A DNA stretch of 64,000 nucleotides from Lactuca virosa (Eukaryota; Streptophyta; Magnoliopsida; Asterales; Asteraceae), in assembly GCA_928212115.1 (NCBI GenBank), contig CAKMRJ010004445.1:83808752-83872751 (forward strand). Direction: 5' to 3'. The translations under genes and the position numbers were made by a program. Positions 47,174 to 59,672 of this stretch are shown here, piece after piece (positions within the stretch are counted from its first letter, which is position 1; each line of letters opens with the position of its first letter). The notes beneath the pieces are model-generated. The model was not told where the DNA came from. It searched no databases and saw nothing but the letters and a program-made list of their open reading frames with translations.

Positions 47174-47185
47174 TGGTACCAGAGC
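47174..47185 (+). promoter_or_regulatory. B primer-binding site
   Basis: TGGTACCAGAGC, one change from the iMet complement. Confidence 0.85.
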
Positions 47186-47386
47186 AATGTGTATAGTGAA
47201 CTAGCATATCTAACCATACATGATATGCAACTATAAACACAATGGGACTAAATAACTCTGAACAAAACAAAAATTTCGCACTTATGTGCGCATATTAGGA
47301 TAATAACCTAACAATATTTAATAAAAGCTTCTGGACGAAATTGAACACTATGATTAAACCTGGGCAGTTATGTAGTCCTATTAGGG

Positions 47387-47415
47387 ATAAATATAGCCTG
47401 ATCAACTATATTTAT
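47387..47415 (+). other. B leader hairpin with TGATCA loop
   Basis: Stem ATAAATATAG/CTATATTTAT and loop CCTGATCAA, as in E2. Confidence 0.58.
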
Positions 47416-47578
47416 TTAGAATATGACCAACATGTGTTTGGGAGTAATCATAGCGAGAAATGAATCCAAAAGCCTACCTCACTCTCCAAAATCTCTAGGG
47501 AACCCAAACCTAAATAATTAAAATATACTATAGGAATAATCAAAACATGACTTATTCATACGCCCTTATGCAGTCACC

Positions 47579-47981
47579 ATGGTTGACGCTCAGCAAGGAG
47601 TCCATTTTTATCAAGCCCTAATGGCTCATGGGATACTTGAGGAGAATCCCAAAGAAGAACAAGTGGGAGCCCCTGACATTGGGCCCGACAAGTACACTGA
47701 TACAAACTATGAGTTTGATAACTGACGAAGACATGGAGGAGGATGGGGACACAAATGAAGCCCGCATCGAACCACCTACTGATGAGGCACACAAGGATCA
47801 CCTTGCTCCACCAGGGAACCCCGTTGATGAGGATCGTTCTCTGGAAGCAGAGGTTGCCACACTTCGGCATCAGCTATTTTCTATGGAGGCACGAGTCGTG
47901 AAAGCTGAGCAGGAAAGGGATGAGGTCATTGAAGAGATGACCGAGATGGCTCAGTTATTAGCACAACATTTTGGGATATGA
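47579..47981 (+). pseudogene. ORF0 of B, frameshifted
   Basis: MVDAQQGVHFYQALMAHG starts at 47579; a frameshift near 47715 leads to an acidic stretch (DEDMEEDGDTNEARIE) and a coiled-coil end (LEAEVATLRHQLFSMEARVV, then EQERDEVIEEMTEMAQLL). It occupies the ORF0 place, 389 nt before the gag ATG, but its N-terminal half does not resemble E1 or E2. Function unknown. Confidence 0.55.
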
Positions 47982-48370
47982 TTTCGCTACCACCATTAGG
48001 CATTTCTCAGTATGATCAAGACTAGTAGTATCTCTTAATAGTATTAGGTTTCCCTTAGGTGTATTATGCTATGTACTATCGACCTTATGTTTAAGTGATC
48101 ACACTACTAATAGGGTCGACATGCTGCCAGATTTTATATTACTCCATGTACTGCATGCCTTTTGGCAAATTTTCATGTATCAAAACAATTAGTATTAATT
48201 GAAATTCTTTATGTTTTATCATGACGTTGTCATCTGCTATGTGTTTTACTTCTTTGTTTTATGTTAATGCATGAAAATACTTAAATACACACTCGATACG
48301 CGTAGCCTATGGGATTCCAAAACTCGCAAAACAATATGCACTCAACATCTTACCGTTCCATGACAGAAAG
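47982..48370 (+). other. Spacer between ORF0 and gag of B
   Basis: No ORF of note. Ends CGTTCCATGACAG (AG at 48365-48366), four bases before the gag ATG. Confidence 0.45.
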
Positions 48371-51300
48371 ATGCCTCAAAGGCCTAACCGTGGAAACAAC
48401 GCAATACCAACCCCGTAGGAAATAAACCCGGTTCAATTCCAAGCAGCAATGTCCGCTGCGGTCACTACAGCACTTGCGCAGATTCGCAGTGGAAATAACG
48501 GAGAAGGCAACGGACAGGGAACTGGAAGCACAAATCAAGGAACAAATCATGGAGCCGCACGAACATGCACCTACAAGGACTTCACCAACACCAAACCTCG
48601 AACCTTTAATGGAACAGGAGGCGTAATAGCCCTGAAGCAATGGATCGAGAAAGTCGAATCCGTTTTTGAAATCTGCGGTGTCCAGATGAGTGTAAGGTCA
48701 AGTTCGCAGCCTGCACCTTCATTGATCAAGCTCTCTCCTGGTGGAATGGTCACGTAGAGGCCATGACACTCCTGGTGGCGAACGCGATGCCCTGGGAAGA
48801 GCTTAAGGAAATGATGTTGGCAGAATACTATCCTAGAGGTGAAATTCAGAAGATGGAACAAGAGTTGTGGAACCTCACGGTTCAAAACTCCAATATCGAC
48901 GCATACATATCCAGGTTTAGTGAGCTATCTCTTCTGTGTCCCGGAATGATCACCTCAGAAGGGAAAAAGATTGAGAGGTTTATATGGGGATTGACTGCAC
49001 CTATCCAAGGGAATGTCGTTGTGGAAAACCCTGAGACGTTTGATAGCGCCAAGAGACTGGCCAAGAAATTGTATGATCATGGAAATAAGAAGGGTGCCAA
49101 AACAGTGGAATCGGAGGTTAAGAAAGAAGAAGAGAGCAAGAAAGGGAGAAAGAACAAGCGAAAGGGAAAAATAGAACTCGGAATCATCTAAGAAGCAACA
49201 AACTATAACTGTCCATGCTGCAACTCAAGCTACCACCACACTACGTGCTCCAGCCTCATCCACGTCAAATGCTCCAAAGCTGTATTCAGGAAATCTCCCC
49301 AAGTGTAACAAATGCAACTTTCACCATCATGGGGAATGTAGATAGATAATTTGCGCAAAGTGCAACCGGAAAGGCCATACAACAAAGTATTGTAGGACTC
49401 AGCTTCAACAAAACCAGATGTCCAACAACAGCAACAACAACAACAACAACAATAATAACAACACCAATGTTGGGGCCAGTTATACCTGTTACGGATGTGG
49501 GAAAACCGGGCATTTCAGGCGAAATTGCCCCAACGCAAACAATCAGGGGGCAGGAGCAGCAGGGATAGTGCTGACAATGGGTCAGGGTGAAGCAGTGCAG
49601 GACCCATTCGTTCACCGGTACGTTCCTACTTAACAACTCGTATGCATGCATCTTATTTGCTAGTGGGGCGGAGTGAAGTTTCGTTATTAATAAATTCAAA
49701 TACTTGCTAAATCAACAACCCCAGAAGCTCAACGAAGCCTTCACGGTGGATATGGCTAATGGGAAAACGGAAACAACCAAAGATATCTATATAGGATGTA
49801 CGTTAACACTAAACAACCACTCTTTTCAAATAAATTTGATGCCAATAAATATTAGGAGTTTTGATGTGATCATCGGCATGGATTGGTTAAGCCCCCATCA
49901 TTCCGATATTATGTGTCATGAGAAGGCCGTTCGCCTTCATCTTCCTAATCACGAAACCCTAATAATCTACGGTGATAAACCCGGCGCAAACCTTCACCTT
50001 ATCTCATGTATCAAGGCATAAAAGTGTCTACAAAAGAAGAACTACGCATTCCTTGCTCATGTGGTGGATAAAACCAAAAAGGAAGTGAGCATTCACAACA
50101 TCCCAGTGGCATGTGATTTCCCGGATGTGTTTCCAGAAGATCTCCCGGTTTTACACCTAGAACAACAAATCGAATTCCGAATCGACCTAGTGCCTGGAGC
50201 CACTCCAATCGCCAAATCACCCCTATAGGTTGGCTCCTGCTGAAATGCAAAAATTGTCAAGCCAACTAAGTGAACTCTTGAATAAAGGATTCATAAGACC
50301 AAGCCTCTCTCCATAGGGAGCTCCGGTTCTTTTCGTTAAAAAGAAAGACGGATCCTTCAGGATGTGCATCGACTATAGGGAGTTAAATAAGCTCACCATC
50401 AAAAACCGGTATCCACTTCCACGAATCGATGATCTATTTGACCAACTTCAAGGGGCTAGTTACTTTTTCAAAGATAGATCTGAGATCTGGTTATCATCAA
50501 CTCAAAGTCCGAGATGAGGACATTCCTAATACTGCTTTCTGAACTCGTTACGGTCATAACGAATTTGTCGTGATGCCCTTCGGTCTAACAAATGCCCCCG
50601 CTGCATTTATGGATCTCATGAATCGAGTCTGCCGCCCATTCCTTGACAAATTCGTAATCGTTTTCATCGATGAAATTCTCGTATACTCTCGAAGTGAAGA
50701 AGATCATGGCGAACATCTCCAACAGATTTTAGAAACCCTGTGGGCTGAAAAGTTGTATATGAAACTCTCTAAGTGTGAGTTCTGGCTCCGCAGTGTGAAC
50801 TTTCTGGGCCATGTAGTCAGTCAGGAAGGAATACATGTGGATCCCTCCAAGATCAAAGCAATCAAAAACTGGGAAATTCTGACAACGCCAACAGAAATTC
50901 ACCAATTTTTGGGTCTTGCAGGCTACTACCGAAGAATCATTCAGAACCTTGAAGCAAGCCCTCTGTAGAGCTCCAATGTTATCCTTACCGGAGGGAATCA
51001 AAGACTTCATTGTTTACTGTGATGCTTCGAAACAAGGTTTAGGTTGTGTCCTTGTACAACGTGGGAAGGTAATTGCATATGCATCCAGAGAACTGAAAAT
51101 ACATGAAGTAAATTATACCACGCATGATCTCGAACTGGGGGCGGTGGTCTTCGCCTTGAAAATTTGGAGGCACTACCTATATGGTACCAAGTGCACCATC
51201 TTTACAGACCACAAGAGCCTCCAGCACATTCTAAATTAAAAGGAACTAAACATGAGGCAGCGGAGATGGGTTGAGTTATTAAATGATTATGAGTGTGAGA

Positions 51301-51663
51301 TCAAATACCATCCATACAAGGCTAATGTGGTAGCCGATGCCCTAAGCCAAAAGGAGTATTCAAGTCATCGTGTGAAGACTCTATCAATCACCATCCAATG
51401 TCATCTAGCCTTACAGATCAAGGAAGCCCAATTGGACGCATTAAAGCCAGAGAATGTCACTAGTGAATCACTACGTGGAATGGAGAAGGAGCTCGAAGTT
51501 CAAGACGACGAAACTTACTACTTCATGAATAGAATCTGGGTTCCTAAAATTAGGGGATTCAGATAAGTAATCATGCATGAAGCCCACAAGACGCGATATT
51601 ACATTCATCCGGAGTCAGATAAAATGTATTTGGATATCAAGCAACATTATTGGTGGCCTAATA
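48371..51663 (+). pseudogene. B gag-pol, heavily broken, cut at integrase
   Basis: Gag starts MPQRPNRGNNAIP. Capsid with YYPRGEIQKMEQELWNL. Knuckles CAKCNRKGHTTKYC and CYGCGKTGHFRRNC (49306-49530) are joined by an Asn run. Protease reads LFASGAE (49650-49670): the catalytic Asp is Ala. The RT box reads FIDEILVYS near 50664, second Asp replaced by Glu. About 88 bp are missing between IIQN and LKQALCRAP near 50947. RNase H YCDASKQGLG follows; integrase starts at HKTRYYIHP and is cut at WWPNM by C. Frameshifts near 48685 and 49170 and several stops add to this. Confidence 0.9.
49423..49467 (+). repeat. (CAA)n tract coding for an Asn run in B gag
   Basis: CAA/CAG/AAT triplets between the two zinc knuckles, read as a run of Asn with one Ser. 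E1 and E2 lack it. Confidence 0.85.
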
Positions 51664-51733
51664 TGTAACACCCAAATCAGGTATGACTTTATAGCCCTTG
51701 AAGTATCTTGATTTTGGCTTAAGAGACCCTTGA

Positions 51734-51834
51734 GTACGCTGGGCGTACTTATGAGTACGCTTAGCGTACTTGGTGAGTAGGAACGCGGAGGAGGAGCACG
51801 TACGCTGGGCGTACCAGGAGTACGCGGGGCGTAC
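51734..51834 (+). promoter_or_regulatory. C promoter palindrome array GTACGC-NNN-GCGTAC
   Basis: Four copies: 51734 (TGG centre), 51755 (TTA centre, arms GTACGC/GCGTAC), 51800 (TGG) and 51820 (GGG). Pairs are spaced 21 and 20 bp. All four have perfect arms. The TATA box follows 40 bp later. Confidence 0.78.
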
Positions 51835-52461
51835 GTGCCAAGATGTTTAAACCCTAAAACCCGGACTTGAGACCTATATAAACATCCTTAACTCCTTTAA
51901 ACCTCACCCTTATCTGCCTCCTTCACCTTCAAACGCCCTGAAAAACCCTAATATCATTTGTAAGTGTAGCTTGAGCTTTAAGAGTGCATTTGTGGTTCTT
52001 TTAGTGTTCATCCAAGAAGAAGAAGTTGCCAAGGGAGTTTGGAGTGTCATTTGGCTTCAAGAATCTGCTTATTGTCGATCTTGAGGAGCTCCTGGAGGTA
52101 TAAAGCTTGTACCTTTCCATTTTAATCACTAGATCTAGCTAGGGTTTTTAGTCCTGTCCCTTTAGTTGGTTTTGGACCCTTTTCTTGTGAGTTAAGTAAT
52201 TCCAGACGATGGAGATGACAGATCTGAGGTCCCTTAGTCCTTTTCCGACATAAAAATGGAGTCTTGGTGGGAGTTTTGACCTTATGCATGGGTTAAGAGC
52301 ATCAAAATTGTCTTAATGAGGGTGTTGGGATCATTTGGGACATTCAAAGGCATAAAGTTGCCAACTTTATGCCTTGGGTCGTCTTAATAGGCATAGATTT
52401 GACTTCTGGACGTATAAGAATCGAGCATTAAGCACTTAATGGACAAGTGCTTAACCTATTA

Positions 52462-52548
52462 GTATGTCGGGCGTAGATTTGAGTATGTCGCGCGTAAGTC
52501 CCCGAGCCGCAGTACGCTACACGTACCAGGGTTATACGCTGAGCATAC
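52462..52548 (+). repeat. Second, decayed palindrome group in the C LTR
   Basis: Four degraded GTACGC-type copies at 52462, 52483, 52512 and 52534: pairs 21 and 22 bp apart, downstream of the TATA box. Confidence 0.6.
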
Positions 52549-52990
52549 GTGTCGCAGATGGACTTGGGCCTGTTTTGGGCTTTTGGGCCTCACTTGGTTA
52601 TTGGACCTAGTTGCATTGTGGGCTATTTCATCTGTTATGGGCCTTGGATATATTTGTTTCGCTTTAATGGGTCAAGAGGCCCATTAATGAGGTTGGACTT
52701 AGACCTTGGGCCCATTAGTTAGGGAAGGATAATTGGGCCTCAAGAAGGGGGTTGAAGTTTGGTTTCTTTTGACTAAGTAAGATTTTGACATCAATTTACT
52801 GTCATCTTTCAGCACGGGAAGTTTCAGGATGTTAGGAGAGCAGTGTTTGTATTTCAGCAGTCAGAGGTGAGTCTCCTCGCCATACCAATGGGTCTAAGGC
52901 ACCAAGGCCGACTCATTATGTGATCATGATATATGTATTAGTTATTTTGTGCTTGATATGCTATGTGATTGTGTCTTTTGTATGGAAGAC

Positions 52991-53150
52991 CATGGGAGAG
53001 CCCATGATACTTGGACGTAAGACCATGAAGGGAGACCATGGCTTTCCTATCAAAGACCATGGGAGAGCCCATGTCACTTAGGTGTAAGACTATGTGGGGA
53101 GCCCATGGCATCCCGGAGTGAGACCCTGGGGACGAGCCCATGACATCCTT
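52991..53150 (+). repeat. Repeated CATGGG-AGAG-CCCATG hairpins in the C LTR
   Basis: Perfect copies at 52991-53006 and 53058-53073, with degraded copies between and after (near 53025, 53095 and 53130), each preceded by AAGAC or GAGAC. Confidence 0.75.
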
Positions 53151-53495
53151 ATATGTTCTATGTATGGCTTATGTGATATGTGTGTAGCTTCAATTAGCTA
53201 CTATGATATATGTATGTTTGGTGTGTGGTATGCTCTGGGGAACTCACTAAGCGTTACACTTATAGGTTGTTGATTGTTTCAGGTACATCGGAGCCCAAGG
53301 GCAAGGGCAAGACATGATGGCGCGGCGTGCACTCTATCTCTCTCTTTCACTAATACGTTTGGGGATACTCTGATGACTTAAATAATGATGTAATGGATGA
53401 TGTTTTTAAAACTAAATGTGGGGTCTCATGGTTTTATGCAATGTGTTTATTAATTTAAATGAAAAAAGTCCTTGAAAATTTGGTTCGTTACAAGT

Positions 53496-53507
53496 TGGTA
53501 TCAGAGT
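53496..53507 (+). promoter_or_regulatory. C primer-binding site (tRNA-iMet)
   Basis: TGGTATCAGAGT, one mismatch at the last base. The leader 53508-54167 has no convincing ORF. Confidence 0.85.
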
Positions 53508-54167
53508 CTTGGTTTGAGGGATTCGGGCACACTCCCGGGTGTGTCTGAACTCAAACTAAGGACTTGGCATGAAAATTTTCAAAAGTAAATTTTTTTTTAA
53601 AAAAAATGAGAGTGCAACGCGCGTGATCAGTCGAGCCAAATAAGTAGTTCCCCAATGTGTTAGCCATGTTATACTGATATTTGAACTTTGTTGATTATAT
53701 GGAATTTGCTATGTGTATGCTATTAAATTTGTATACGGTAGAAGCTTGTAGCCTCAGAATGATTGATTTGGCCTTATTTCTTGCTCCATGTTTGGTTGTG
53801 GTCCTAGGGTAGAATCTTTTATTCGAAAGTCTATTTGATCCTTTTCTGTGTACAATTTGCATGCATAAAGGAAACCTATTATGATGGATTTGATTGATAT
53901 GAGTAGAGTAAATCTTAGGACAACTTGAGATTGATGTATGCGGTAATTGTGGCATATGGTTTGGTTGTAGACGAATTGAAGTTATCGGGTAGAAGAGTGG
54001 GGAAAGGTGCAGGTAGGTGTGGAAGGTAGTATTGGGCCCGTACTACGGAAAGCACATGATTTGTACCCGAAGCACTGTTAGATCTGACGACTTCAAGGAG
54101 GACCGGTATGGGAAGATCCCTTATATGGTAATCCTGATTGTTGTGATTTATAATATTTCAGTTCAGC

Positions 54168-55362
54168 ATGGTAGTGACACGATTTGGAGCAGGAGGACCA
54201 AGATCGGGGTCTGGGTCCGGGGCAGGATCGGGTGACACTGCTGATGCCATTGATGAGAGGCTGCGCGAGCTTATCGCAGCCGAGGTTACCAGGGGCATCC
54301 TTGACGTGACCCCGGTCATTTTCGGGACAGTCAAGGAGGGCATGATGGAGATTCGGGAGGAGAGACTCAGTGCATTCAGGGCTGATGTTGTTGCGGGTCA
54401 GGTTGGGACCCGAACCCCCTCGTTTCGGGAGTTCAAGGCGTGCGGAGCGACATAGTTTCTTGGGGTCCGGGACCCCACTGTTAGCCGACGCTTGGTGGCA
54501 GATATCGAAAATACCCAGAGCACGAGTTCTTGCCCGGATGCGGCCAAGGTTGGTTTTGCTTCATGTATGCTGAGAGATAGAGCCCGAGATTGGTGGGGAG
54601 AGGTGACCAGCCAAGTGGGAGCGATTGGTGTGGCGGAGATGGCATGGGCCGAGTTTGTTCGATGATTTGATGCGGAGTTTGCACCACCTATTGAGGTGCA
54701 GCGACTGGTGAGGGAGTTCCACGACCTCCAGCAGACCACCGAGACTGTGGCGGAGATCACAACCAAGTTTCAGGAGCGAGCCGTACTGATTCCGCAGTAC
54801 GCTACAGATGAGGATTTGAGGAGGTCGAGATATCACTCCATGCTGAGGGATGATATCCGGGAGTTTGTGAGTTTTACAAGGTTCAAAACACTGAACGAGA
54901 TGGTGGAGAAGGCCCAGGAACGGGAGATGGAGTTGGATTTCCGCACCAAGCGGAAACCGGAGCAGGCTCAGGCAGCGGTGGGTCAGGCTAAGAAGCCTAA
55001 GATCTCAGATACATCCAGCAGGGGCCAGCAGGGTCGGGGCCGGTGTGCCATGTGCGGTAAAACGCACAGCGGGACTTGCCGAGGGGCAGGCTCGGGATGC
55101 TGTGCTTGTGGCCAATCAGGCCACGTGATCAGGGATTGCCGCAAGAAGGGCTTGATTTGCTTCCACTGCAACCAGAATAGCCACAAGCGGGCTGATTGTC
55201 TGAGGTTTCAAGGAGGAGGAGGAGGAGCGGTGGCAGCACCTGCGCCCTGCACGTTGAGGATTACTGATGCCCGCCCTGCCAAAGCGGATGTTCCGGCGGT
55301 GAAGAGTCGCGCATTTCAGTTGACCATCGAGGAGGCTCGGGCAGCACCATACGTTGTGGCTG
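54168..55362 (+). pseudogene. C gag and start of protease, exon 1
   Basis: One frame from MVVTRFGAGGPRS. Capsid region DRARDWWGEV and VREFHDLQQTTETVAEI. Three Cys-rich motifs: CAMCGKTHSGTC, CCACGQSGHVIRDC and CFHCNQNSHKRADC (about 55045-55205). Stops TAG 54453 and TGA 54663. The frame reaches APYVVAG and then meets the (TA)n segment, which fits an intron. Gag packages RNA. Confidence 0.88.
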
Positions 55363-55534
<172 letters not shown>

Positions 55535-56475
55535 GGACCTTTTTAGTCAATGGTATGTCGGCGCATGTCTTGTTTGACTCGGGTGCTACCCGATCGTTCG
55601 TGTCTCTTGCGCTTAGCAAGAAATTTTGGGACACGCCGGGGACCTTGGATTCCCCGCTCGAGGTTGAGATTGCGGATGACCGCATTGTTAGTGTTGCGAG
55701 GGTGTATCGGGACTGTGTCCTGAATATACTTGGGGAGAGGTTTCGTGTCAACCTAGTCCCGATACCGTTGCGAGCGCTGAAGGTGAATCTCGGGATGGAC
55801 TGGTTGGGGGCCAATGGGGCCATGATTGATTGCGAGCGCCAGTTGGTCAGGGTTCGAACCCCAAGTGGGGGAGAACTAGTTATTCACAGGGAGAGGGCCT
55901 CGCGGGGACCGACCCTCTGTTCGGCTGTGAGGGCTCGGAGGCTTTTACAGTAGGGTTGCACAGGATTTCTGGGATGTGGGCAGTGTGCCAGTTGTACAGG
56001 ATTTTTGGGATGTTTTCCCAGAAGAACTACCAGGGGTGCCTCCGGAGAGGCAGGTGGAGTTTCGTATTGACCTGGTCCCGGGTGCCGCTCCAATAGCAAA
56101 GGCACCATATCGGTTGGCACCACCAGAGATGCAGGAGTTGTCTACGCAGCTTCAGGAGCTGTTAGACCGATGGTTCATTCGTCCGAGCAGTTCCCCATGG
56201 GGAGCACCGATCCTTTTGTGAAAAGGAAGGATGGATTTCATAGGATGTGTATCGATTACAAGGAACTGAACAAGTTAACGGTAAAGAACTGTTATCCATT
56301 GCCGAGGATTGATGATTTGTTCGATCAGCTTCAGGGTACGTCTTGGTTTTCCAAGATTGATCTTCGGTCAGGGTATCATCAGATGAGGATTCGGGATGAG
56401 GATATACCGAAGACGGCTTTCAGGACTCGGTATGGGCACTATAAGTTTGTGGTGATGCCGTTCGGACTTACCAAT
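55535..56475 (+). pseudogene. C protease and N-terminal RT
   Basis: Protease with intact LFDSGATRSF near 55570 and LGMDWLGANGA. RT: DFWDVFPEELPGVPPERQ, MCIDYKELNKLTVKN and KIDLRSGYHQMR, ending at MPFGLTN, where D is inserted. A frame break with missing sequence lies near 55955-55985 and a frameshift near 56215. The YIDD-type box and everything after it lie beyond D. Confidence 0.88.
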
Positions 56476-56722
56476 TGTCACACCCCCGGACCAGACGGTG
56501 GAAACGTCCGGAGGCAGGTGACTTCATTGTGCAGTATCATAAGAATTGAATATAAATGAAACAGAGCAATTCCAACATCATACATTGAGATGACAAACTT
56601 ACATTGTTTACATATTGTATTTGTTCTTCAAGTTACACAAAAGATACATAAGTAGAAAAGAATCCAAACTACAGCTAAATGGTCTTGCATCAACGTCCCT
56701 TGTTACCTGCTTACTAGATCCC

Positions 56723-58595
56723 TGAGAATACAAGTTGTTTTGAAAAGCGTCAACTAAAAAGTTGGTGAGTTCATAAGCATTTTTGTATAAAATCGTTTAC
56801 ACTTGTTTAGAATCGTTCTCATTGTACTTTCAAAAAATCCGATATTTTCTATGAAATCGTTTGAAGTCTTGCCTTGAAAATCATGGATATATGTGTGTAT
56901 GTCATTTCTTTTGTTCATCCCTATAAGGAGTGATCTTTGAAAAGTATTGAAATTTGTGAAAGTGAGTAGTGTCCGAGAATAGTTCTTTTGAATAGTAATA
57001 ATCAACCGCTTCACGAAAAATCCCTTATTTTCAAAAAGGAAATATGGCTGAAAATCTTGTTCCTCTTATCGAGTAAAATTGAGTGTGCGTTCTAGTTTAT
57101 CGTTATCGAAATCGTAGAAAAATCGTTTTCTCCAGAAAATCCTATATTTTCTGCTATAAAATATTCGTAAGTTCTAGTTTATCATTATCGAAATCATAGA
57201 AAATCGTTTTCTCCAGAAAATACTATATTTATGCTATAAAATATTCGTAAGTTCTAGTTTATAATTATCGAAATCGTAGAAGATCGTTTTCTCCAGAAAA
57301 TCCTATATTTTTTGCTATAAAATATTCGTAAGGTCAAGTTTATCGTTATCGAAATAGTAGAAAATTGTTTTCCATAGACTCCTACGCTTTTTAATGTAAA
57401 ATAGTTGTATTACGACTTTATACTTGTTAGGAGACAGAATCATGGCAATTGTGGACATTCTACACGGTGAAAAGAAAGGACAGTCAACGCAACAAATGCG
57501 GACCATCACGTATACGACAGTCAACCCATCGTGCCAAAATTTATTTATGAGGTTTTCCGTACATAAATTTCTAGTTAATATAACATATTCTAGTGAGTCA
57601 TTATAACCATACTAATATGACGAAGTGCCTGTTTTGGCGTTTCTCAAGCGCCCTCGGTTTGGAAAAGACATTTGTCACCCTAGACTGGCCTGTCTAGCTG
57701 TAGCGAACAGCGAAGGTGCGGGGTGTCAATCTCGTATAGATCTATACACAAATTCCCGCTCTCCTTCCAGGAGACTCTGGCTGTAACTCCTTACAGGACT
57801 TAGACGTACACTAATATTTTCATATTTAGGTACTTTTGAGATTTGTCTGACTAGAATATTAACAACCTTTTGAGCAGTCGTTAGAGATCCATTATTTGTT
57901 AAATAAATAATGAAATTCGTACTCTTTGAATAGAAATATCGTTCTCGTTCTGTATCGTGGATTGTGCTCGTTAACTGGGTGCTCGTATTCGTTCCTTTTC
58001 GTTTATTGAAAAATGAGTCATTTTAGTCAAGAGAAAAAGTGTCGAGTTATAATTTATATAAATTTATAACGGCCGGTTATGACACGCATTTTCTGTTTTA
58101 TGACATATAGAACATTACTTATGTTCTTGGAGATTTTACGATAGCAGCTTATGACATACAAATATTTCTGTCATAAAGGCTCTACTTGTATATTTTCTTG
58201 ACGCAAACTTTTATATCGAATATTTATAAAATACCCCATGATAGTTTGCAAATAGTTCACAAAGTTTTCATTTTCGAAAATTACTAGAAATGGTGTCCAC
58301 TTATCAAGATCCCTATTATAACTTTTATCTGTAGACATGAAAGCATAGATAAAGGGATTAAGTTGGACACACCCAATAGTTGAGAGACTCTTTTGTACAA
58401 AGTATATTCTGTTCTTTATGAAATTTAGAAATCCTACGTTCATGGGTATATTACTAAAATATTAATTTAATAATATTTGACAAACACATGCAAACATACG
58501 TATATATGCAATCATTTAAGAATTTAGGCAAAATTTGACTTGTACTCTCCCCCAAAAACATTAAAACATTGAAAAAGATGGGGTATGAAGCTCAC
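56723..58595 (-). other. Intron-like segment of the D LTR with paired ends
   Basis: Minus donor CAAG|GTGAGCTTCATACC at 58595. It can pair with TATGAACTCACC (plus 56765-56776) with one bulged C. Hairpin CAACT-TTTT-AGTTG (plus 56752-56765); acceptor TTGTATTCTCAG ends at 56723. G-run block GGGGGAGAGTACAAGT after the donor. Confidence 0.55.
57640..57790 (-). other. Structured domain in the D LTR
   Basis: Palindrome GTATAGATCTATAC at 57734-57747, hairpin GCTGT-TCGCT-ACAGC, hairpin CTAGAC-AGGCCA-GTCTAG and GGGTGACAAA on the minus strand, the order seen in E2 and B. Confidence 0.55.
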
Positions 58596-59672
58596 CTTGA
58601 GTTGGTTGAGGAGTTGTTTGGTGTTATGGAGTGAAGATCTCAAGCTTAAACTCTTGCTGTGATGAGGAACTTCCCTTGGAGGGATGCTTTCCTAAGGATG
58701 ATCATCACATATTATTATGAATAAAATAATATGGATTCATCTTAAAATATAATAAAATATTAGGTGAGTGGAGGAATTTACCTTACAACTCTAGGGAGAA
58801 ATTGAGGATATTTTTCCCTTCCAGCAAGATCATCGTTCTTGCCTTGAAGATGAGTTTTGAGGGAAAATGGGAAAAGTGAGAGAGAAGATGGAGTCTAAAC
58901 CCCTTCACTGTCGTTGATTTGGTGTATAAGAAAATGGAGGAATCTTTGGTGCATGGGGATCTGGTGGTCCATGCATGGATATTTGGTGGGTAAAGCATAG
59001 GATACTGTGATTTGCATGGGGAATAAGAGTTTTATCAAATCACCAAGTCAACCTCTTTGTCCTTATCTTGATTTAGGATAAGATCTTCCTAAATCCCAAA
59101 CATTTTTTTTGTGTAAATATGCTTAAAATAATTAATTTTAGCATAAAATAGGTGTTTAAGGGGTTTAGGATAGGAAAAATACGAGTTTGGGGTGATTTTC
59201 GGCGTCAAAATGCCTTAAAATGTTGAAAATGTCCGAAAATAACCAAAATCCGGAGTGGGGGTTGGTTCCTGCGAGGGTCTGAAGGGTTTAGGGGAAGTTC
59301 TGGAACCATTCAGCAAGATCCGGAGTCGTTTGCGTCATTTCCGAAGCGTTTTCCTCAATTCCGGAGTACATCCTGGGATCCGAAGGTAGGAGTCGGGTCA
59401 GTGGTCCGGACCGACCAGGTGCGAAGCCGGCTGGACTATCCGAAGCGGCCTTTGGCGAGATCCTTTCGGAGCCAGGATATTGTGAGATTGTCCGGATGAG
59501 AGGCTTCCGAGGCAAAGAAGGTTCCAAAGCAAAGGACGTTCCGAAGTGAGAAGCTTCTTGGTTTCTTAGAAGGTATCCGGACTAAGGGGGTTCCGGACCA
59601 AGAGGTTCCTGACCAAGAGGGTCCTTTTGGGGTTTCCTTTTCCGGTTTTGAGTTGTTTTCAACTGTGGAAGG

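Larger units (their letters stand above)
43980..51663 (+). mobile_element. Ty3/gypsy element B, 3' part beyond the C and D insertions
   Basis: 5' LTR, primer site, TGATCA hairpin, ORF0, gag, protease, RT, RNase H and the start of integrase, then cut by C at 51664. Inserted in F; left flank GCTAT. Same family group as E1 and E2 but with a longer LTR and more decay. Confidence 0.88.
52187..53282 (+). other. Possible intron-like segment of the C LTR
   Basis: GTGAGTT at 52187-52193 can pair with AACTCAC at 53241-53247. The acceptor GATTGTTTCAG ends at 53282, 35 nt later, with a weak TAAG...CTTA stem between. Weaker than in the other LTRs; another donor, GGAG|GTATAAAG at 52098, is possible. Confidence 0.35.
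51664..53492 (+). repeat. C 5' LTR
   Basis: 1,829 bp, TGTAACACCC to CGTTACA. Contains two palindrome groups, TATATAAA (51875-51882), TGGGCC motifs at about 52560-52740 and repeated CATGGG hairpins. Confidence 0.88.

Noticed and set aside
54017..54235. Possible ORF0 in C
   Set aside because: 72 residues, no coiled coil, no similarity to the other ORF0 proteins, and it overlaps the gag start in another frame.
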